A stretch of 64,000 bases of DNA, taken from Spodoptera frugiperda (Eukaryota > Arthropoda > Insecta > Lepidoptera > Noctuidae). Each line of letters starts with the position of its first letter. Within the stretch, counting starts at the first letter, position 1. The notes under the pieces are model-generated. The model worked only from the letters and a program-made list of their open reading frames with translations. It was not told where the DNA came from and did not search any database. The stretch covers positions 5,456,001 through 5,520,000 of the forward strand of contig NC_064212.1 in the NCBI RefSeq assembly GCF_023101765.2, given 5' to 3'. A program made the translations under genes and the position numbers. This document shows, in pieces, positions 34,723-46,700 of this stretch.

Positions 34723-37700
34723 GTAAGGCATACATACATATACTAGTTCCTATAGATAGGTCATTTTACGTAGGAGTGCCATGCTGCACAAATGGCTCGG
34801 CTCGACTAGAGTGATACCGCAAACCGGCAGCGGCGTGAACTAACGCTTGCGTTATGTTTCGCTGTGTGAGTGCGGTCACCGGAGACCCATTTCCCCTATC
34901 CACAATCCTCATATCTTTGAAAGACTGACAACGTACTTGCAACCCCTCTAGTATTGCGAGTGTATATTGCTTTCCATCAGCAGGTGATCCGTTTGCACGT
35001 GTAGGTACCGTTCAATTCCATAAAAACTGTGTGATTGAGGTCACCGGAGACCCATTTCCCCTATCCACCTCAAATCTCCGAAAGACTGACAATGCACTTG
35101 TAACCCCTCTGATATTACGGGTGTATATTATTTCCATTAGCACGTGTTCCGGTTGTATATGTACCATCCCATTCCATAAAAAACTAGGCTCATGCATCTT
35201 ATATATTTTCCCTGTACCTTTAATATGCACCTTGATACATCCACATCTGCACACACCTTTATCTTTTCAACTAATTGGAAACAATTAAGCCAGAATAAAA
35301 AAAACACAATTTGATAGATCCGATTATACCAATCAAATTGGTTTATACATCTCAGAAATAAATTAACACTCATCAACTAGAAAACCAGTTGAAAAAATTG
35401 TAGTTTGTATCGAATTGTGAACCGGAAAACTCGTGTGGTATTTAAAATTTTAAAGATTTTTGTAGTTTTGTTGTGAAATACATATAATTTTGATAAAATT
35501 AAATGGCTGTGTGGTGTGTAGTTTAGAATAAAACTCAAAAACGGCTAAACCGATTCGGATAAATTTCCTTATTTCAATATTTCCAAGAAAATAATTGCTA
35601 ATACTGGAAAATAATCAAATGTAGCTTGTCGATTCACATGTGGCCACGTTGTGGGTATACATTGTATAGCGGCATTACGTGCCATAACGTGCACCTCTGC
35701 CTACCCCTAACAGGATAAAAGGCGTGACGTTTAGTTTGTCGATTCAATTGTAAAGGAAAGGTAGGTTTGATTATTATCAGTATCTGGTTTTTATTATCTA
35801 TATTTATTATGTAAATTGAAAAAACAATAATGATTTATTCATCAATTAACTATCGATTTGACCTATGCATGTATATTATTATGTTTACATAATATTATGT
35901 ATTCAATTTGTAATTATTGTTTTAAAATACTTAATATTATAATTGAATTATTTCTTGTAACTACTAGATACAAGCATTTTAATAAGCAGTATAATATGCC
36001 ATCTATTTCTTGTCACATAACCCTTTTTTTAAGGGGGGAAAATCATCTATTGACTTCTTTCACCATGTGCGAGGTGTGAGGGAGTGTCTGACTCTTACTG
36101 ACTAATAACCACCCCGTTCCTTCCTTCCGGGGCTCCGGCTTGCAAAGCTCCTGCTTTTCCGGTAAACTCGCTAGGTAGTCAGTAGCTCCGGATTAGTGAT
36201 CAGCCCTACTGGACCCCATCTGTAGTGGTCTGATCGTTCTTTGAAGCGCTCGCGTGACATAACCCTGGAAAACTTGTTACGCCTTGATGATTACTGCGTT
36301 AAAAATATGTTAGACCTGAATCCGTCCAAGTGCTCTGTTTAACTTTCACCAAAGAAAAACACTATCCTCTCACTACACCTTGAAGGGTCAGAAGAAATAC
36401 AATGCGGGGTGATATTTGATAGTAAGTTGTTATTTGATGAACACATACCTAACTCGGGGTGACATTCATAGCAATAATAAACAAGTCAATGAATGTGAAA
36501 AAAATATAAGTTTAAGGAAAAAATAATAACTAAAATCCTACATGACACATGTCATGAAACAAGTATGCACTTTAGACTGATATTTAATTCCTTAGAAAGT
36601 TACAAAAAAGATTTAGTATGTATTTATGCTGAGCTTAGGTGAATACATATAAGTGACTATTTAAAACGTTTAATTTCTTGTCATTACGAGAAATGCCAAT
36701 TTTTGTATTGAAGATAATCAAATATCCAGTTCAAAAATTTGATGGTCGCAATAGTGACACGACTTATATAGTCGTCTGCCAGTAGCAAAAAATGCAGAAT
36801 AGTTACAATGGGCAAAAACTAATGCTAGTAAAACATGCAAAAGTGACAAAAAACCTTGCACACAGTGAATAGTACTAGGTACTTACTTAAACACCATGTC
36901 TGTTAACATGCTTAACAATTTGATTTAACTAGTAGTTTGATGGTCGAAAACTTTATAGTGACTGCTGACTATAAGCTAGAATTTTGGGTTCGAATTCACT
37001 CTTCGATTTTATGACTCTAAGCTCGTACTATTTCGTAAATAAAACTACACAAGTAACAAAAATAGTTTTATTAGGAAGTTGTACAATAACTTTTACCAAT
37101 GTACAAATATGTATTAGTAACCCGTCTAGTTCCCATAATAACCATTTAATCTAATTAAACACTGTTTTGTTCATTTTAAATTAATATTGCACCTCCAACC
37201 TCCATAGTGGCTATTGTTTCAAGATTTGTATGAGACTTTTTATAGATGGCAGTGCAGGTGTATTCCATTCACCTTATCAGACTTTCATCTCTTTAATTAA
37301 TTTTATTGCCTTTTGTATCGGCTTGTTGAATGAAGAAAGCACTTTGATGATTTCTATCTGAAACTGTAGTCTAGATGTCTTTCTAAAGAATCAGATATGG
37401 GTATCTCTTAATCGAGATTTCGCTGGTAGTACCTAAGCAACGCTCAACATAAATGTGGTCTCAGATATGTTTTCTTACTTTAAAAGATAAATAAAAACCC
37501 GACTAAAAAAATGTAACACAACAAGTTCGTTTCAGAAGCGTAGAAAGTAATTTAATTAAATTAACTTTAACAGTATAATAGGTCCCGATTGTTAAAGTTG
37601 TTAGCAGTAGTTGCACTTGCGACCACTCGACCAACGAGGCAGACGAATTTCATTAAAATAATGTTAATCAATAACGAGTCACTATCATCATCATCATCAT

Positions 37701-40700
37701 ATCAGCCATAAGACGTCTACTACTGAACATAGCCCCAATGACTTCCAGATAGGCCGGTTGGAAGCGACTTGCATCCAGCAGCTCCCTGCGACCTTAATCA
37801 GGTCGTCTGTCCAGTCTAATTAAATCTTAATAATGAACGTCCTACGCTGTGCTTGCCAGTACGCGGTCTCCACTCGAGAACCTTTCTGCCCCAGCAATCG
37901 TCGGTTCTCCGTGCTATATGCCCTGCCCACTGCCACTTTAGCTTGCTTATCCGCTGCGCTATGTCGGTGACTTTTGTTCTTTTGTGGATATAAAAATAAC
38001 AAGTAATTATTAATATTAAATATTTATTAATTAGTAACGATTCACACCCAGGCTAGTGTCATGGACAATCTAGTATTAACCTAGCATACCTAGGTACATT
38101 ATAATACATAATAAATTATATACGTATAATTACATTATGTACGTATATTTTCCTAGATGCTAACGACAGTGTGCAAGTAGACTTAGCTTTGAAAAGGTGG
38201 GAATTTTGTGTTGATTTCTCTATATTATTATGTGTTGTGGGTAAACGGTGACTTTAAAAAGGTTATTCCTCTTTCAAAATACCTAATAATTATGTGCACA
38301 AAAGGCAATAGACTAAACGTAAAATCTTACAGGCGGTGAGGTCATGAAACTTTTAGGAATTAAAAAAGAAAATTACGTTGTCCGTTGCCAATTAACGTAA
38401 ACTGTGAGTCAACGCGTATGATTTCTTTTTCTTTTTTTGTTAAGTTAACTCGTATCTATGACTTCTTTTTTTTGAATTTCTTATAGTGCTAAAACAAAAG
38501 TGTGTTCGTTGTGTGAGTAAGGTCCGTTCTCCATTTTTTATTGCGATGAAATTCCTTATTGACAGGAACTTAATGGGGACTAACGGAAAAGTGCCGGACT
38601 AGCGCACTGCTTAACGGCTAAAACGCATCGTGGTGTTTTGCTTGTGGTCATGGGCGGCGGCGAATGCTTACCATCAGGTGCTTCATCTGGTCGTTTACCA
38701 GTTTATAACATAAAAATATGACCTAAACCAGTAAAGCAAAGTTCTAAGTTTATGTTATAAAACTTTGTAACGTGATTTGTAACTTGTTAGCATAGTTCGA
38801 GACTTTTATGCAAATATTTTTGTGCGACAAACATCACTAGTAACATAAATACATGCGTCAATATTTGGCGGTAATTTTTTTTCTCGTATTGTTTGTATGT
38901 CAAACGGCAAACATTTTTTGTTCACGCAATGTTTCTATTAGTGTCAGTAAAGTTTGTCACGGTAATGCTTTATAGTTTTTACTTACGTTTGTTTGGTAAA
39001 CTTTTCAAATAAATCTGATTTATGTGGTAATGTTGTGTATTTTCTAGAATTTTCTTATTATTTAAGAATTTGGCCTACAATATCGGGATTATCTTATGTC
39101 GTGGGTGCGTTTACTAACATACAAGCTCATGACACCCAAACCCGAACAGCAATTGATGGGTCACACAAAGAGTTGCTCCGTGATTAAATCGTACCCGCTA
39201 CGCGTTGCACGGCAGCCAGTTGCCCAGCCACCACGCCAACCGTGTAGTAAACAATGGACGCTTATGATACACGTTATCGTTCATTTAATTTCAAAGTTCA
39301 AAAGTATATGGAATTAATAATTTAAATATACTGTTATTCTTGTATAGGCATATTATATGTATAACACATCATTGTATTGTAGTTACAAACAGAAGAAACA
39401 ATATTTTACTTTGAGAATTAATTTTCAACTCGGTTGATACAGACATAAACTATTTTTAATGTCTATTACAAATTAGCATTAAAACATATATTAATCAATA
39501 GATCTATAAATAATCAAAACACATCTTGTTACCATAAAGATAGAAAAGAAATACACATATAAAAAAATCTTGCAAAGTCCATTCGAATAATCCGCAGATA
39601 ACTTCACAATCTTATCTTTATAAGCATTGCGAGTACACGGACAGACATAAAATTGTTTATCCGATAAATTATCGAGTCTGTATCGAACGTTCAAGTGAAT
39701 AGGTCCTGTTCAATTTTATTTTTCACTAACAATACATTCGATTTTAGTGTAGCACGGATTTTCAAGTAACGCCTGATTCTATTCCATTTTCTTTATTTCC
39801 AGTTAAAAAACGGCAACGCTGACGTAGAAAAGGGGACAGTAGTGAAGGCTGGGTCTAAAATCCCTTGGACGAAGGCGATTATAGCCATGTTAGCGCTCGG
39901 TGTGTTGGCCGCCGCCTGCGCAGTAGCCTGGGTGTTCCAGGATTGGCAGGCCAGTCTGCTAGTCCTCGCCATCCTGACTATTGTCTACTGCATAGCCTTC
40001 TACTGGAGGTGGATCTACGTCGCCATCAGAACTGCGCCCAGGGATTTCTCGTAAGTTGTTTTACCTATTTATTTTTGTCATGAAAATTATTTATTACGTT
40101 GGCATATGGAATTTAATAGTTGGCATGATTCGTTAATAAGTAGACTACCTAAATACAAAAAGGTGCTTACTGTCCACATTTTAATGTGCTTGTTTCTGAG
40201 CGCTTATAAAACCTATTTACACCTTTTTACTAATAATATATCACTGGAAAGGGCAGTTTTTGTGTCACAGTGCACAATCACATTACGGCATCTTCTTTTT
40301 GTAATTGCTTCATGATACTAAGTATCTTTACTTACTACAATAAAATACGTGTTCATCTTCCAGTGCCCTCTACTGCTACATCAAAATCCTGAGGCTGACG
40401 AAGAACTTCACGAAGAAGAGCTGGTCCATGCCTGACATCTTCCATCAGCAGGTCCTCAAACATCCTAACAAAGCATGCTTCCTATTTGAGGATGAAACAT
40501 GGACGTTCCAGCAGGTAAATACCAATATTTTTTTAAAGGAAACGTTGCCCCACACTTGGATTTTCTCCTGTGTCGTGGGTGCGTTTACAAACATACAACT
40601 TCACAATGCGCATGACACACAGACACCTTTATCTAGTTACTTATTATTATACTTAAATGGGAAAATTTGTAAGTCAATTTGCGTGTACCTATGTTCGTTA

Positions 40701-43700
40701 CTGTTACTTAGGGGGGGAGCTAGGGTAAGGTTTGGTGGGAATCGCTGTTAGTGAGATCAGCATTGCCTATAAAATGCCAAGATGCCTTCTGCTGTACTCG
40801 TGGCGGAGTACCGTAACAAGCAGAGCCCTAGCCAGTCCGCGTCATCCACGTCCTCGCCGTCCTCCCTGGGACCTGCTGCAACCGCGCCGCCGCGCGACCG
40901 CCACCTCGAGTTGCAGCTGAGCTAACGGATGCAGGGCGCAAGGCGAGTATTCTGCGCCTTAAAACAGAATCAACTCACTAGGGAGGAAACCCGACACAAA
41001 ACTGAGCATATCCGCAGGCTCTGAAGCGGCAGCCCCGCTAGCGGATTAAGGCACAGTGGGCTAATCACCTGCTTGCCCGACAATCATCGATTAAAGAAAC
41101 TGACACAGAGATAAACCGGACCGATCACTTACCAACGACTTTTGGCATGAAAAAACGGACACGAATTGCTTTTTGGAATGTGCGAACGCTTGTCGATGAC
41201 AGCAGACTAGCCCAGGCAGAAGCAGTGATGCTTAGATACAATCTGCAGATACTCGGACTGAGTGAAGTTAGAAGAAATGGTTTCGGGGACCTGAGAACAT
41301 CCGGGGGTTTGACCTTGCTGTATTCAGGTAAAGAGAGTGAGGAAGAGGTGCGTGAACATGGAGTAGGGTTCCTACTTTCAAATACAGCTAGGAAAAGCCT
41401 TTTGGATTGGAAACCGATCTCGGACCGGATCATATACGCTCGATTTAACTCAAACGTCCGCAAAATTTCAGTTATCCAGTGCTATGCCCCAACTAATGCA
41501 GCAACAGAGGATACCAAGGATGACTTCTACAATGCTCTGAATGCTACCATTAAGAAAATAAAGAAACAAGACATTGTCGTCGTCATGGGGGACCTAAACG
41601 CTAAGGTTGGCAGCGACAACACTAACCGCACGAGGCATATGGGTACACACGGACTTGGGGTGTGTAATGAGAATGGTGAGCGATTTGTCGAGTTTTGCCA
41701 GAACCATGATCTGACCATCGGAGGGACATTATTTATTCATGGCGACCACCACAAATACACGTGGAATTCACCCGATGGCACCACGAAGAACCAAATCGAC
41801 CACCTAGCCATCAGCTCCAAATGGCGCTCCTCATTGCTAGATGTCCGCAACCGTAGGGGAGCCGATATTGATAGCGATCACCACCTGGTTGTTGCTGAAG
41901 TTCGGCTTAAGGTCGCGGTGGCTCGCGCAGCTGGAGGACCTGGCAGGGTTGGGAAGAGATTTGAGGTGGGCAAATTAAACGATCCAGATACGCGCAAATC
42001 ATTCCAACTTGAATTGCGCAATCGTTTTGCCACACTCGACACGGCTACTAACACATTGGACGAGGAGTGGAATCGGATCAAAGTGGCCTATACAGAGACC
42101 AGCTCCATCGTTTTAGGGCGTAAGAGCACTCACTCAAAGGAGGACTGGATGTCACAACGTACATGGGACCTGATAGAAGACAGACGGAGACTTCACCTGA
42201 GACGCCTCGAAGCCCATGATGACGCTGTTCGAGCCGAACTTAACGTGCAATACCGTCAAAAGCGTAAAGAAATCTATCGCAGTACCCGCAAGGATAGGAG
42301 GCAGTGGGCTGACGGTATTGCAGATCGTGCTCAACACGCTGCAAACACAGGCAACTTAAAGGAGCTATATAAAGCTACAAAATCCTTGGCGGGTGGCAGT
42401 AAGTCCAGGAGAAAAAAGCCGCTGAAAGATAAAGATGGGCAACTCATTGTGACACCAGAGGGGCAGCTGGCACGCTGGCATCAACACTTTGTAGAGGTCT
42501 TCCGGTTACCTACGACATCAACACCTGGCGAACTTCATTTTAATTCCCCACCGCCACAGTTGCTCGATATTAATGTGGACCCACCTTCAGCCTTGGAAGT
42601 AGCTAAAGCAATCCATTCTCTGAAGACAGGCAAAGCACCAGGACTCGACCTCATCACTGCGGAGATGCTACAAGCAGACTTACCTTCCGCTGTCGATGTT
42701 CTGACGCCTCTAATCGAGAAAATTTGGACTTCAGAGGAGCTACCGGATGACTGGAACAAAGGCCTTGTTATCACTGTACCTAAGAAAGGAGACCTTAGTA
42801 TGTGTGACAACTGGAGAGGCATCACATTGCTCTCGATTCCTGCTAAGGTTTTCTGCAAGATCATCCTGGACAGACTGGCAAGGGCCGTGGACCCTCTCCT
42901 CCGCAGGGAACAGGCTGGTTTCCGATCGAGCCGCTCGTGTACGGACCAGATCAACACTCTTCGTATCATACTGGAACAGGCATCAGAATGGCAGAGAGAG
43001 ATTTACCTCACATTTGTTGACTTCGAAAAAGCCTTTGATACGTTGAAGTGGCCAAGCATCTGGTCTCGTCTACTGGAAATTGGAGTGCCACCGAAGATTG
43101 TCCGCCTGTTGGAGAGTATCTACAGAAAGTACTCCTGTAGAGTAACTCACAACGGTCTCATTTCGGAAGACATAACGGTGCACGCAGGTGTCCGCCAAGG
43201 CTGCCTTCTGTCACCTCTGCTTTTTTTGGTCGTCCTGGACGGAATTATGCTTCGCATCACAGATAAACGGCGCCGCGGGATAGAATGGGGACTGTCCAAC
43301 ACATTAGAAGACCTGGACTATGCCGACGATCTTTGCCTGCTGAGTCACACCCATGCCGACATGCAAGCTAAGTTGGACGATTTGCGACAGGAGGCAGCAA
43401 AAACAGGGCTTAAAATTAATACCCGGAAGACCAAGGAAATAAGATCTGGCGTGAAGAATAATTCACCGTTGCTGATTGGCACAGAGGCAGTGGAGCGCGT
43501 CCACAAATTCACATACCTCGGGAGCGTCGTGTCAGAAACTGGAGGAAGTGAGGAGGACATCGCCTCACGGATCGCCAAAGCTCGAGCAACTTTCGCGCAG
43601 TTGAGACCGGTCTGGCAGTCCCGAAAACTGACCCGAAGGATCAAGCTTAAGATCTTCGGGTCCAATGTCAAATCGGTACTGCTATACGGGTGCGAGACGT

Positions 43701-46700
43701 GGAAGGTGACAAAGGACATCTCCCGCCAAATCCAGGTCTTCGTTAACCGATGTTTGCGTCGCATTCTCGGTATTTACTGGCCCGAGACCATCTCCAACTT
43801 AGACCTGTTGGAGAAATGCCACGAAAGTCCTATCGATCGCCAAATAAAACGCCGCAAGTGGGGATGGATTGGCCATACTCTCCGAAGAGACCCCGACCAC
43901 ATTCCTAAACAAGCATTAGAGTGGAATCCCCAGGGGAAAAGGAAGCGTGGCCGTCCTCGGCAAACCTGGCGACGTACTGTAGTGGCGGAAGCGGCGGGCA
44001 TCGGCATGACGTGGAGCGAAGTGAAGCGGGAAGCTCAAGACCGATCGAAATGGAGGACCTCTGTCGACGCCCTCTGCCCCATCTAGGGGTCATAGGACCT
44101 TAAGTCAAGTAAGTCATGTTTGTTACTGAATCATGTGAAAACGGCTGAAGGCATCACGATGAAATTTGGAACAGGGATAGATTAATGATCTTGGTCTGGA
44201 ATACTAGATAGGTTACCTTTTATTCTACTATGTATTACGCAGGTGAAGCCGCTGGCAGCAGCTAGTGCATACTTACATATATTAAAATTGTTTTAAGTAA
44301 CACTAAGATCTTACTTACTACCGAATTTATAATTTTCTGTGTTGTGATGGACAAGGACAGGGTACTACGTCCGAACGGCTCAAATCCAATGGCCCATGGG
44401 TCGTTCGGACGTAAACAAAAATCAGCTACGTCCGAATGACCCACTCATAGTATCGGACGTAGTACCCCAAGGACAATGGTGTTTCTCACAAAAACAATTG
44501 ATGATCATGATTCCAAAGTCCTCTAAAAGTACCTACGGTCATAGTTAGCAGATCTTTTTGGCAACAGTATTTGAGAAACGATAGTACGAGTATTACCACT
44601 CTCAATAAAGCTATGAAGAATTGCCTTTATTGAGGGGGAAAATTATTCAATGTCTTCTGCCGCCTTAAGTGAGTGTGTCAGACTTACTGACTAAAAACCA
44701 ACCGTTCCTTCTCCTGCTTTCAACCGGAGCCCCGGTAACCTATTACGTTGTCCGCCGCTCCGGAGTCTGATCGATTTGTCCAGATAAATTTTGATACATT
44801 TTGTGTTTGTCTTAATTAGTTAATTATGGTAACCAAATCTACCGATATAAGGTTATTCAGATCGTAATCAGAGGAACTACAATCCTACTTTTAACGTTTT
44901 GTCTGTCGGTACCTATATGAGACACAATAAAAAACACATTTTGTTTCACGTAGGTAGATCTGCGTTCCGGCTACTACTACGTGTTAGGACGTTTTGTCGA
45001 GTTGAAAATCACACTAATTAAAAATAAGTATGGCACAAAAAAACCACTTTCTAACTTCAAAATAAGATACTCACAAAGGGTCCGATACATTCAACAACTG
45101 TACCAAGCAAAAGTACTATCGTTGTACCATGTACTTGTCCATTCACTCATTGAAAAGAAGAAACCGTAACGATGTGTCAACATATGTACCTACCTATGTA
45201 ATAGTTACAGACTGACATAACCGTCCACAGGAAGTTAACATTCATGTTGTAACAGTTAAGTAATGTCTATTCTATCTGTTTGTTATTTACTGTGACAGTT
45301 ACGCTTCTAATACCTATATGTATTATAACTTCTGCCAGCTGCAAATTTCGTCACGATTCCCGCCCGATCCCTTCAGCCGTATTGACGTGATTGAGTTACT
45401 CACATGTACACAAATTCACTTACCTAGACACTTTCGCATTTATAATATTAGTGACATGCAATAACATTTATAAAGCATTTTTAACACTTTTTTTAACACC
45501 CGGAAATGGAACCCGCTACCCTTTACAGTCAGTGGAAATGGAACCGTGCAGTCATTTAATCTTTTATTCTATTGGGTTCTTTTGGTATTGTATGTACGTG
45601 TACCTATGTTATGACTGGCATAGAAGTAGACGAGCCATTAATAGGGGTAAACCTAACTACACTATGCACACTTTAAATCCAAATATTATTATTAACCAAC
45701 CCGGAAATTGAACCAATTACCAATGAGGCAATCATTCTCATATACATAGGTACTGACATTAATTAAATAAGAAAATTAAATATTAAATATTTAACTAATA
45801 ATCCCTTTATTATTACAACTAAATTTTATTATATTTTATTAAGTGCAGACGTGACTTAGGTGTTAGTTCATTGTGTAATACCTAAACCAATATTTTACTA
45901 TAATTTGTTAATCGACAGCATTTTCAAATATTCTATTTATTCTTTTTATAGAATTGCATAATGTGGTAAAAACATACTTAAGTCAATTATTATGTTATCG
46001 GCTTACTCACCTAACTGTTTGACGACAAACTCGACTAGTTTCAAACCATGCTAGAGGCTCATATTCATGAGCAGTATTTCGCAACACATGATGCGGCGAC
46101 TGTCTGCTACTTACTGAGCTACTAACATGAGTCTCTAGCATGGCTTGAAATTAGTCGATTTCGCCGTCAAACAGTTACGTGAGTAAGCTGATAACATAAT
46201 AATTAACATAGTCTCACGAAAGTTAAAATAATACATATCTACTTAAGTCATTGGGAAAGCACACCTTTGCTTTAATTTAGATAATTAGATTCTTTGGGAG
46301 TGTTCCATTTACACCCTATACATCTATTAGTGTAGATGTAGATTACATTAATAAAACTAATTTCAAGCAATTTCCGTCTCCTTGACATTAATCATTTCCT
46401 TCGGAAGCAATATGTACGGCAAAAGCTTTTAAAATAATGCAGCTTGTCACTTTCGTTTTGACCTCAATCCGAATGGGAACAACAGGTTATTGACTAACAC
46501 CATTGAACTAACACAAAGCAGACTTAAAATAACTTTTTAAACGTATATCTAGTTATTCATATCTCTTTTTTTAATTATGGTGATGTAGAGAAAATATTAT
46601 AAATTTATTGATAGCAACGATAGCTCACGTCATGGTACTTACTACAATCAACAGTTTTTCACTGCACACACACACACTCCTTCAGGATCAAGTCAAATTA

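Larger units (their letters stand above)
40709..44120 (+). mobile_element. Full-length RTE-clade non-LTR retrotransposon (~3.4 kb)
   Basis: GC-richer than its host intron. It starts near the GGGGGGGAGC run at 40711, has a ~430-bp leader with a short Ser/Pro-rich frame, then a 979-codon endonuclease-reverse transcriptase frame and a short tail without a long poly(A). TGTTACT occurs just before (40702-40708) and just after (44121-44127), a candidate target duplication. It lies in the sense orientation inside FATP-A intron 3. The intact frame and clear borders suggest a recent insertion. Confidence 0.75.

Noticed and set aside
42535..42969. 144-residue minus-strand open frame
   Set aside because: Antisense shadow of the RTE polyprotein.
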